From assembly GCA_045587545.1 (NCBI GenBank), contig JAZNCN010000010.1, positions 62,001 through 126,000 on the forward strand: a stretch of DNA of 64,000 bases, in the 5' to 3' direction. The notes beneath the pieces were generated by a model. That model saw only the letters and a list, made by a program, of their open reading frames with translations, was not told the DNA's origin and did not search any database. Of this stretch, positions 37,246-44,015 are shown piece after piece. The translations under genes were made by a program, and so were the position numbers. This DNA is from Caccoplasma_A sp045587545 (lineage in GTDB: Bacteria > Bacteroidota > Bacteroidia > Bacteroidales > G3-4614). The stretch's first letter is position 1. Each line of letters starts with the position of its first letter.

Positions 37246-37494
37246 GTCGTGCAGAGCACTGATTCCCTCCGTCGCATATGGGAATATGCTCCCCATACTG
37301 CGGTCGGATTAACATTCAGTTAATCCTATTTGTTTCACAAATACCTTGTATGCCCCATTTTTAGGTACGAATTGACATTTAGTCAATTCTAATTACTTCG
37401 TAATTACCTTCCCTCCGTCGTGCAGAGCACTGCACTCTCCATTTTAAGGCACAAATTGACATTTAGTCAATTCTAATTACTTCGTAATTACCTT
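37246..37494. repeat. Cluster of alternating hairpins (REP-like array)
   Basis: Three copies of a two-hairpin unit. Hairpin A: 8-bp stem with 5-nt loop at 37306-37326 (GGATTAAC/GTTAATCC), 37369-37389 (GAATTGAC/GTCAATTC) and 37454-37472 (7 bp). Hairpin B: 7-bp stem with loop TTC at 37327-37343 (TATTTGT/ACAAATA), 37390-37406 and 37474-37490 (TAATTAC/GTAATTA). Stem sequences differ between copy 1 and copies 2-3 but pairing is kept. A 16-bp direct repeat GTCGTGCAGAGCACTG occurs at 37246-37261 and 37417-37432, and CCCTCCGTCG occurs twice. The last hairpin overlaps the comM stop codon. Confidence 0.85.
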
Positions 37495-39032
37495 AAAATG
37501 CCCCAATTGCTTCGGTCAAGGTTACGGTAAGTGATGGCCTCTTGAATATGTGCTAATTTAACTGATTCACTACCTTCAAGATCGGCAATGGTGCGAGCCA
37601 CTTTTAATATGCGGTCATATGCTCGTGCCGACAGGTTAAATCTCTCCATGGCAATTTTGAGCATTGCAATACTATCTTTATCGGGCAAAGCCCACTTATT
37701 TAGGTGCCTGCTACTCATTTGTGCATTACAATATACACCCGGCGTATTTTCAAACCTACGTGATTGTATCTCTCTTGCCTTTATTACACGCTCCCTAATT
37801 ACAGCACTGCTTTCGCCTTTTGCTGTTGATGAGAGCTTTTCAAACTCTACGGGAACAACTTCTATCTGAATATCTATACGGTCCAACAGCGGGCCTGAAA
37901 TACGGTTTAAATAGCGCGATACCGCACCCTCTGTACAAATACACTCTTTTGTTGGGTGATTATAGTATCCGCATGGGCAAGGATTCATACTTGCAACAAG
38001 CATGATACCTGCCGGATACTCCACTGTGTTTTTAGCACGAGATATGGTTATTTTACGATCCTCAAGAGGCTGACGCATAACTTCCAATACAGGACGTGTA
38101 AACTCAGGTAATTCATCTAAAAAGAGTACTCCGTTATGCGCAAGCGATATTTCGCCCGGTTGCGGATATGAGCCTCCGCCAACAAGGGCAACACTTGATA
38201 TTGTATGATGTGGAGCTCTGAAAGGACGGCGAGTTATTAAAGCTCCAGTGTCTCCCATTCTGCCCGCTACTGAGTGTATTTTTGTTGTCTCTAAAGCCTC
38301 TTCAAGAGTAAGTGGTGGTAATATTGTTGGTATTCGTTTGGCCAACATTGATTTTCCCGAACCCGGAGGACCAACCATTATAAGATTATGACCACCTGCA
38401 GCCGCAATTTCAAAAGCACGTTTTACATTCTCCTGACCCTTTACATCTTCAAAATCTATATCAAAAATCTGTTGTTTTTCGTAAAACTCCTTTTGTGTAT
38501 CAATGGTAATAGGAAGCAGTTCATTTTCCTCGTTAAAATACGAAACTACCTCTTTTATATTTTCAACGCCATATACATTTAAACCTTCAACAACAGCAGC
38601 TTCATAAGCATTCTGTTTAGGAAGTATAAAACCTTTAAAGCCCTGCTCTTTTGCCATAATGGCAATTGGTAAAGCACCCTTTATGGGGAGTATAGTTCCG
38701 TCAAGAGACAACTCGCCCATAATAAGATAATCTTTTAACTTATCGCTCTTTATCTCTTCACTTGCAGCCAATAATCCGATGGCAATTGGTAAATCGTATG
38801 CCGAACCCTCTTTTTTAATATCTGCCGGTGCAAGATTAACTATAATTTTACGACGTGGAAACTTTAACTCATTATGCGATAATGCCGATACTATACGCTG
38901 ATAACTCTCCTTTACGGCAGCATCGGGTAAACCAACCATAAAAAATTGAATACCCTGCGTACAATTAACCTCAATGGTTACTGTAAGCGCATCAATACCT
39001 TGCAGAGCCGCAGCATATAATTTTGTAAGCAT
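37488..39032 (-). CDS. comM: YifB/ComM-family Mg-chelatase-like AAA+ ATPase
   Basis: 514 residues. The N-terminal domain (about 1-190, Lon-protease-like ChlI fold: GLPDAAVKESYQRIVSAL) precedes the AAA+ core with Walker A VGPPGSGKSMLAKR (near 222), Walker B FLDELPEF (near 298) and arginine residues in the C-terminal Mg_chelatase_C helical domain. Two cysteine pairs, CPCGYYNHPTKECIC near 360, form a zinc-binding insertion typical of the family. ComM is a branch-migration helicase in natural transformation; in Bacteroidota its role is untested. It is the last gene of the leftward operon, starting 2 bp after the lipoprotein gene. Confidence 0.95.
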   Translation of the reverse strand: MLTKLYAAALQGIDALTVTIEVNCTQGIQFFMVGLPDAAVKESYQRIVSALSHNELKFPRRKIIVNLAPADIKKEGSAYDLPIAIGLLAASEEIKSDKLKDYLIMGELSLDGTILPIKGALPIAIMAKEQGFKGFILPKQNAYEAAVVEGLNVYGVENIKEVVSYFNEENELLPITIDTQKEFYEKQQIFDIDFEDVKGQENVKRAFEIAAAGGHNLIMVGPPGSGKSMLAKRIPTILPPLTLEEALETTKIHSVAGRMGDTGALITRRPFRAPHHTISSVALVGGGSYPQPGEISLAHNGVLFLDELPEFTRPVLEVMRQPLEDRKITISRAKNTVEYPAGIMLVASMNPCPCGYYNHPTKECICTEGAVSRYLNRISGPLLDRIDIQIEVVPVEFEKLSSTAKGESSAVIRERVIKAREIQSRRFENTPGVYCNAQMSSRHLNKWALPDKDSIAMLKIAMERFNLSARAYDRILKVARTIADLEGSESVKLAHIQEAITYRNLDRSNWGILR

Positions 39033-39034
39033 AA

Positions 39035-40177
39035 TTACTTTCTTCTATTTCTATTTTTGCGAAGATCATCAATACTATCGTTTTTAATAATTGTATTATT
39101 AATTAGAGTAGTAACAGAATCCAATTCAAGTTCTCTACCCAAGATAATACCATTTCTATTTAAAAGAAACAGAGAGGGTACCGATTTTAAATTTATGGTT
39201 GCAATTGTTTTATTGTTCCAGCCATCTTTCAAACGAGTTTGAGCAAAGTCAAATTTCTCTGATTTAATTGTATTTCTCCAATTTTCTATATCCATATCTA
39301 ACGATATTGCATGAAGAGAAACTTTATCTTTAGTTGATAAAGTATCGTAATAGCTGTTCAGCTCACGAATTTTATTTTTTGAGATAGAGTCGGACGAATC
39401 CCAGAATAAAAGTAATGTTATTTTATTCTTTTTAGTATAACTATATTCATTACTATCTTTAGGCGATTTTAATTCGGTGTAAGGTAAAATTTTACCCTTA
39501 TCAAATTTTTGTAAAGCAGCAAAATGTTCAATGCGAGCCGATATAACATAACTCTTTGCTTGAGGAGTAAGTATATCAATTAATTGTTTAGTTAAATTTT
39601 TGTTCTTTGAAGAGACAACATACTTGTATATTATAAAAGTTGAAGCCGGCGAGTCAAAATTATCTTTAACAAACTGAGTAGCTGATTTTAAAATCAAACT
39701 ATCATTTTCATTAAGAGTTTTAATATAGGCAGAATCATTATAACAACTTAAAAATTTACTTTTTAAAGAGTCTGATTTAGCAAGTATATTATAATTTGCA
39801 TTATAAAACTCGCCTATTTTAATATTAACCGAATCGCCTTCAATAACTGATTGATAAGGTAATGAAGAACCTGTTATTTTAACATTATCACCATTTTTCA
39901 TAAACAGAGTAATAATTTGTTTATACTCTTTATTATATAAATAAACAGGTGTTTCGTTATCATTCAAATTTAGTTCCGATTTGAATTTACCATTTTCAAC
40001 CAAAACAGTATCAGTAATTATACCATCTTTAAAATTTTCATATACCACATATATAACACTATCATTATAATCGGTAAAATAACCTTTAATAGTATTTGAA
40101 CTGAAAATAGTTAATTTATTGCATGATACAGATGCAATTAAAACTACAAATAAAATATAAATATAGTTTGTTTTCAT
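39035..40177 (-). CDS. Thioredoxin-fold lipoprotein lacking the CxxC motif (DUF4369-like)
   Basis: 380 residues. A lipoprotein signal places the lipidated cysteine at residue 19 (VSCNK). The N-terminal 130 residues (IKGYFTDYNDSVIYVV, DTVLVENGKFKSEL) resemble the DUF4369 domain that precedes many Bacteroidota thioredoxin-like proteins. The C-terminal 140 residues have the TlpA/AhpC fold, including LLLFWDSSDSISKNKI and SVPSLFLLNRNGIIL. The active-site WCxxC is replaced by WDSSDS, so it is probably redox-inactive or uses another mechanism. It sits 6 bp after a TPR gene and 2 bp before comM. Confidence 0.78.
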   Translation of the reverse strand: MKTNYIYILFVVLIASVSCNKLTIFSSNTIKGYFTDYNDSVIYVVYENFKDGIITDTVLVENGKFKSELNLNDNETPVYLYNKEYKQIITLFMKNGDNVKITGSSLPYQSVIEGDSVNIKIGEFYNANYNILAKSDSLKSKFLSCYNDSAYIKTLNENDSLILKSATQFVKDNFDSPASTFIIYKYVVSSKNKNLTKQLIDILTPQAKSYVISARIEHFAALQKFDKGKILPYTELKSPKDSNEYSYTKKNKITLLLFWDSSDSISKNKIRELNSYYDTLSTKDKVSLHAISLDMDIENWRNTIKSEKFDFAQTRLKDGWNNKTIATINLKSVPSLFLLNRNGIILGRELELDSVTTLINNTIIKNDSIDDLRKNRNRRK

Positions 40178-40183
40178 ACTTAT

Positions 40184-40423
40184 TTAAGGATTATATAAAT
40201 CGGTATTACGAAATTCTAAAATATCCATCATCATTTTATGAGCCTCTTTAGCAGGAGAATTTTGATTTATCTCAACAGCAGTCAAATAACATCTTATAGC
40301 CTGAGCATTATTACCTGCTTTACGATAAGCATTACCCAAACGAAAAAAAGCATCATCATCACTTTTGTTATTTTGAGTATAAAGTTCAAGTTCCTCAATT
40401 ATGTTATCTAAATTATCACTCAT
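40184..40423 (-). CDS. Small tetratricopeptide-repeat protein
   Basis: 79 residues, cytoplasmic. One complete TPR is visible (AFFRLGNAYRKAGNNAQAIRCYLTA) with a capping helix. It overlaps purN by 8 bp, so it is translationally coupled in the nadA operon. No function can be assigned; it is probably an adaptor. Confidence 0.8.
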   Translation of the reverse strand: MSDNLDNIIEELELYTQNNKSDDDAFFRLGNAYRKAGNNAQAIRCYLTAVEINQNSPAKEAHKMMMDILEFRNTDLYNP

Positions 40424-40982
40424 TATTAATAAGTTTAGTTACAGTATTAACATATAATTTATGTTCTATTCTAAGCAACCTCTTTTTTAAAAGTTCAATA
40501 TCGTTACCTTCGTAAGGTAAAGTTTTTTGAGCTATAATATTACCACCATCTAAATCAGAATTAACATAGTGAATTGTAATACCATAAACCTTAACACCAT
40601 AAGCCATAGCCTGTTCAATGGCATCTTTACCCTTAAAAGACGGTAATATAGATGGGTGAGTATTTATTATTTTACCTTCATATTTACTTAACAGCTCATC
40701 GCCAACTATTCTCATATAACCAGCCAAACAAATTAAATCAATATTATAAGAGGCAAGTTTATTGGTAATAGCTTTTTCATAATCATGCTTTGTTGTAAAA
40801 TCCTTAGGAGATACAACAAAATACTCAATACCTAAACGTTTAGCTCTTTTAATAGCATAAGCATCTTTTTTATCACATACTAAAAGAACAACATTAGCAT
40901 TAATAGTTTTATTAATACAAGCCTTTGCTAAAACTCCAAAATTTGAGCCGTTACCCGAAGCAAATATTACTATATTTTTCAA
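40416..40982 (-). CDS. purN: Phosphoribosylglycinamide formyltransferase
   Basis: 188 residues. It transfers a formyl group from 10-formyltetrahydrofolate to GAR, the third step of purine synthesis. Substrate-binding start FASGNGSNF, catalytic triad in INTHPSILPSFKG (Asn/His near 106-108) and HYVNSDLDGGNIIAQ (Asp) are complete. It follows nadA by 16 bp and overlaps the TPR gene. Confidence 0.95.
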   Translation of the reverse strand: MKNIVIFASGNGSNFGVLAKACINKTINANVVLLVCDKKDAYAIKRAKRLGIEYFVVSPKDFTTKHDYEKAITNKLASYNIDLICLAGYMRIVGDELLSKYEGKIINTHPSILPSFKGKDAIEQAMAYGVKVYGITIHYVNSDLDGGNIIAQKTLPYEGNDIELLKKRLLRIEHKLYVNTVTKLINNE

Positions 40983-40998
40983 ATCAAACAGTTATAAA

Positions 40999-41934
40999 TT
41001 ATAGTTTAAGTTTCTCTGAAATATCCAACATACGTTGTATTGATATAACAGCTTTTTTTCTTATCTCTTCATCAACAAAAACCTCATGCTCTTCATTTAA
41101 AAGAGAATTATACAGTTTTTCAAGAGTATTATATTTCATAAAAGCACACTCGTTACAAGCACAAGAAGAGTCTTCCGGAGGAGCAGGAATAAACTCTTTA
41201 TCGGGGCACGATAACCTCATTTTATGTAAAATACCCGATTCAGTTGCCACTATAAATTTTTTACAATCACTTTTAATAGCATAATTCAATAGTGCAGCAG
41301 TTGAACCAACCTTATCGGCAACAATAAGAATATGTTTTTTACACTCTGGGTGAGCCAATATCTCAGCATCAGGATTTTGCTCTTTAAGTTCTTTAATCTT
41401 TTGTAATGAAAATTGTTCGTGAACATCACAAGCACCATTCCAAACAACCATTTCGCGACCTGTAACAGAATTAATATAACTTCCTAAATTTCTATCAGGA
41501 CCAAAAATTATCTTTTCATCTTTTGGAAACGATTCAACAATCTCTTTTGCATTAGAACTTGTAACCACAACATCAGTTAAAGCCTTAACTTCGGCTGTAG
41601 TATTAACATAAGATATTACTTTATATCCCGGGTACTGTTTAATAAACTCAGCCAACTCCTCAGCTTTACAACTATCTGCCAACGAACAACCGGCTGTATT
41701 ATCAGGAATTAATACTTTTTTATCAGGACACAATATTTTAGCAGTTTCGCCCATAAAGTTAACACCGCAAACAACAAGAATATCGGCATCAGTTTTAGCA
41801 GCCCATTGAGCCAAAGCAAGACTATCGCCAACAAAATCTGCAACATCTTGAATTTCGTTACGTTGGTAGTAGTGAGCTAAAATAACAGCATTCTTCTCCT
41901 CTTTTAATTTTTTTATTTTATCTACTATATTCAT
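40999..41934 (-). CDS. nadA: Quinolinate synthase
   Basis: 311 residues. It condenses iminoaspartate with dihydroxyacetone phosphate to quinolinate in NAD synthesis and needs a [4Fe-4S] cluster. Three-fold repeated family landmarks include LAHYYQRNEIQDVADFVGDS near 19, VCGVNFMGETAKILCPDK near 54 and AHPECKKHI near 193. Candidate cluster cysteines are near 56, 165 and 253 (CACNECAFM). First gene of the leftward operon nadA-purN-TPR-lipoprotein-comM, facing away from the AT-rich island. nadB and nadC are not in the window. Confidence 0.96.
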   Translation of the reverse strand: MNIVDKIKKLKEEKNAVILAHYYQRNEIQDVADFVGDSLALAQWAAKTDADILVVCGVNFMGETAKILCPDKKVLIPDNTAGCSLADSCKAEELAEFIKQYPGYKVISYVNTTAEVKALTDVVVTSSNAKEIVESFPKDEKIIFGPDRNLGSYINSVTGREMVVWNGACDVHEQFSLQKIKELKEQNPDAEILAHPECKKHILIVADKVGSTAALLNYAIKSDCKKFIVATESGILHKMRLSCPDKEFIPAPPEDSSCACNECAFMKYNTLEKLYNSLLNEEHEVFVDEEIRKKAVISIQRMLDISEKLKL

Positions 41935-42389
41935 AAAAATTGAATTTAGTTTAAAACCTATCCTTTTTCAACAAACAAATAAATATATATTCTTTTTTAA
42001 ATAGAAAAAATTGATGATAATAATATATTGTTAATATGTTTGAAATCTTTTTTACTAATTATTTGCAAAATCAATTATTAAAACTCTATTAACAAAATAC
42101 ACATATTAATCAACAGCATTAATAATTGATTATAAATAGAATATATACTTTATTAACACACTGTTGATAAAGTACAAAGTTAATTAAATTTTTTATTTTT
42201 GATATTGATAACCTGCAAATATGATGTGAATAAATAAAAACAAAATAAATATGATAATAACAGCAGATATTTAAATATTTGATTATACAAACTAACCTTT
42301 TAAAAATGCAACAATATTTTTTAAAAAGTTATTATCTACTATTAACAACTTATCAACACTTTATTAATAACTCAATTTTAATAATAAAA

Positions 42390-42426
42390 GAGACTGTGCA
42401 AAAAAATTACATTTTGATACAGCCTC
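42390..42426. repeat. Imperfect inverted repeat in the AT-rich island
   Basis: GAGACTGT (42390-42397) pairs with ACAGCCTC (42419-42426) with one mismatch; inner A/T runs can extend it. It could be a terminator remnant or an insertion-element end, but no transposase or partner end was found. Confidence 0.5.
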
Positions 42427-42584
42427 GTCAAAAAAAATGCTCTCTCCGCAGTTGTCAGTTTTTAGTTGTACGATATATTTTTATATGATATTCCCGTCTT
42501 TCAGACAAAGTCTGTTAACCTATCCATTCCCTTGAAAAAGTGTAAATCACTAATATATTTTGATTTGTGAAAGAGTAGTATTTG

Positions 42585-42632
42585 AATTATTTCTTTGGAT
42601 TTTTGCGATTTTCGGTAAATTATTTCTTTGGA
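42585..42632 (+). repeat. Two 15-bp direct repeats upstream of trmH
   Basis: AATTATTTCTTTGGA occurs exactly at 42585-42599 and 42618-42632, 33 bp apart (about three helical turns), ending 60 bp before the trmH ATG. They may be paired protein-binding sites or a small duplication. Confidence 0.75.
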
Positions 42633-42691
42633 AAATTTTGATTTACTATTTTTATGCATGTAAATAAAACGTGGGATTGAAAAAAAGAGAT

Positions 42692-43219
42692 ATGAAAAAG
42701 TTATCGGTTATTGAGTTGGATAGAGTATCAAAAGAAGAGTTTAAAACTATTGATAAGACTCCTTTGGTTGTGGTACTTGATAATATAAGAAGTTTAAATA
42801 ATGTTGGTTCGGTTTTCCGTAGTTCTGATGCTTTTAAACTTGAGAAGATATATTTATGTGGTGTAACAGCCACTCCCCCTAATGCCGAAATTCATAAGAC
42901 GGCTTTGGGTGCCGAGGATAGTATGGAGTGGGAGTATGTTGAGGATACTAAAGCGGTTGTTGCAAAACTTAAACAAGAGGGGTACAAGATATTTGCTGTT
43001 GAGCAGGTTCAAAATAGTATAATGCTCGATAGGGTTGAGCTTGATAAAACCAATAAATATGTTCTTATATTGGGCAACGAGGTTAAGGGCGTTCAGCAAG
43101 AGGTGGTTGATATGTGCGATTTTGCTGTTGAGATACCTCAATTTGGTACTAAACACTCCCTCAATGTATCAGTTGCCGCAGGTATTGTTATTTGGGAATT
43201 CTTTAAAAAGTTGCAGTAA
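42692..43219 (+). CDS. SpoU-family RNA 2'-O-methyltransferase
   Basis: 175 residues from ATG 42692 (a GTG at 42671 in frame would add seven residues). A trefoil-knot SPOUT enzyme that methylates ribose 2'-OH in tRNA or rRNA. Motif 1 LDNIRSLNNVGSVFRSSDAF (about residues 29-48), motif 2 VLILGNEVKGV near 126 and motif 3 IPQFGTKHSLNVSVAAGI near 147 are complete. It lacks the extra N-terminal substrate-binding domain of TrmH/RlmB, so the target nucleotide is not predictable. It is the first rightward gene after the AT-rich island. Confidence 0.9.
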   Translation: MKKLSVIELDRVSKEEFKTIDKTPLVVVLDNIRSLNNVGSVFRSSDAFKLEKIYLCGVTATPPNAEIHKTALGAEDSMEWEYVEDTKAVVAKLKQEGYKIFAVEQVQNSIMLDRVELDKTNKYVLILGNEVKGVQQEVVDMCDFAVEIPQFGTKHSLNVSVAAGIVIWEFFKKLQ

Positions 43220-43228
43220 AAATAAAAT

Positions 43229-43260
43229 AGACCAATTGGACTAATTAGCCTAATAGGTCT
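43229..43260. terminator. Palindromic terminator-like element after the SpoU gene
   Basis: Imperfect palindrome AGACC...GGTCT of 32 bp centred on CTAATTAG, about 9 bp after the stop codon. There is no strong T-run, so it may act in both directions between the convergent SpoU and deacetylase genes. Confidence 0.45.
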
Positions 43261-43325
43261 AATATTTAAAAATAAGTACGTTGCTAAAGCAAATGCTTTG
43301 TATGCATGCTGTGTCCCTACTCTTG

Positions 43326-43362
43326 GCTGATAGCTGAAAACTGACAACTAACAACTGATAGC
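43326..43362. repeat. AACTGAC/AACTAAC-type heptamer repeat
   Basis: Contiguous 7-nt units of the form AACTRAC/AACTGAT before the stop of the deacetylase gene. The same sequence family appears at 47292-47322 and, reversed, at 42451-42470. Confidence 0.6.
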
Positions 43363-43363
43363 G

Positions 43364-43999
43364 CTACTCTCCAAACAAGAAATTGATGGGGAGTTTTTTT
43401 ATTGCATAACCTTCGGCGAGTAACCACTCAATTGATTTTGGGAGTGCCTCTTTAAGGTTGCGTTGGGCTTTAAGTGAGTCATGAAAAACTATAATTGATC
43501 CATTACGAGTATATTTTTTCACATTGTTAAATACCTCGTCGGGTGTTAAGTTTTTACTGTAATCTCGGCTTACTACGTCCCACATTATTATGTTGTATCC
43601 TGCCTTTTGAAGTGCAATTTTTTGTCTGAACCTCATATGTCCGTGAGGGGGTCTGAACAGAGGGCTGTCAATTAGTGTGTTGGCTGCCTCAACATTCTTC
43701 AGATAGTTTTTTGTGCGGTACTTAATACCTTGTATGTGGTTTTGGGTGTGGTTACCGGTGTGATGCCCTCTTTTTAATATCTCTTGGTATAACTCTTTGT
43801 GGCGGGCAACGTTGTCGCCTACACAAAAAAAGGTGGCTTTTACATTGTAATGATCCAATATGTTGAGTACCCAAGGTGTTACCTCAGGTACAGGACCATC
43901 ATCAAATGTCAGATATACAGTTTTTCTTTTACGTGGTATCCTCCAAATGGTTTCGGGATACAACATTCTGTATGTATATGGTGGTTGTTCTATCAACAT
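43364..43999 (-). CDS. Polysaccharide deacetylase (NodB homology domain)
   Basis: 211 residues. A metal-dependent carbohydrate esterase family 4 fold that removes N-acetyl groups from peptidoglycan or surface glycans. Motif 1 TFDDGP (Asp pair, residues 31-36), motif 2 HTGNHTQNH (two His metal ligands near 77-85), motif 3 RPPHGHMRF near 117 and the late IIVFHDS motif near 169 are complete. There is no clear signal peptide and the N-terminus is short, so it may be cytoplasmic-side or non-classically located. Last gene of the miaB-GT117-deacetylase operon. Confidence 0.9.
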   Translation of the reverse strand: MLIEQPPYTYRMLYPETIWRIPRKRKTVYLTFDDGPVPEVTPWVLNILDHYNVKATFFCVGDNVARHKELYQEILKRGHHTGNHTQNHIQGIKYRTKNYLKNVEAANTLIDSPLFRPPHGHMRFRQKIALQKAGYNIIMWDVVSRDYSKNLTPDEVFNNVKKYTRNGSIIVFHDSLKAQRNLKEALPKSIEWLLAEGYAIKKLPINFLFGE

Positions 44000-44015
44000 A
44001 TTTCAATATATAAAT

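Larger units (their letters stand above)
41935..42691. other. Candidate chromosomal replication origin (oriC): AT-rich island with DnaA-box-like sites
   Basis: A 757-bp gene-free, extremely AT-rich stretch between the diverging genes nadA and trmH. TTATCAACA, one mismatch from the DnaA box TTATCCACA, occurs on the + strand at 42350-42358 and on the minus strand at 42162-42170. Near-matches include TTATTAACA at 42150-42158 and TAATCAACA at 42107-42115. Third codon positions of + strand genes are A/C-rich to the left and G/T-rich to the right, with the opposite for minus-strand genes, as expected where leading and lagging strands swap. No dnaA gene is adjacent, which is common in this phylum. 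Functional proof is lacking. Confidence 0.6.

Noticed and set aside
37246..37494. CRISPR array
   Set aside because: The repeats are short hairpins of varying sequence with irregular spacing and there are no unique spacers or cas genes.
42390..42426. Insertion-sequence end
   Set aside because: An imperfect inverted repeat alone, with no transposase, partner end or target duplication found nearby.
42279..42488. Small + strand open frame (69 codons) in the AT-rich island
   Set aside because: Composition follows the AT-rich background, no domain or start context, and it crosses an inverted repeat; likely chance.
43229..43260. Third tRNA or small RNA after the SpoU gene
   Set aside because: The palindrome lacks D-, anticodon- and T-arms; it is better explained as a terminator.
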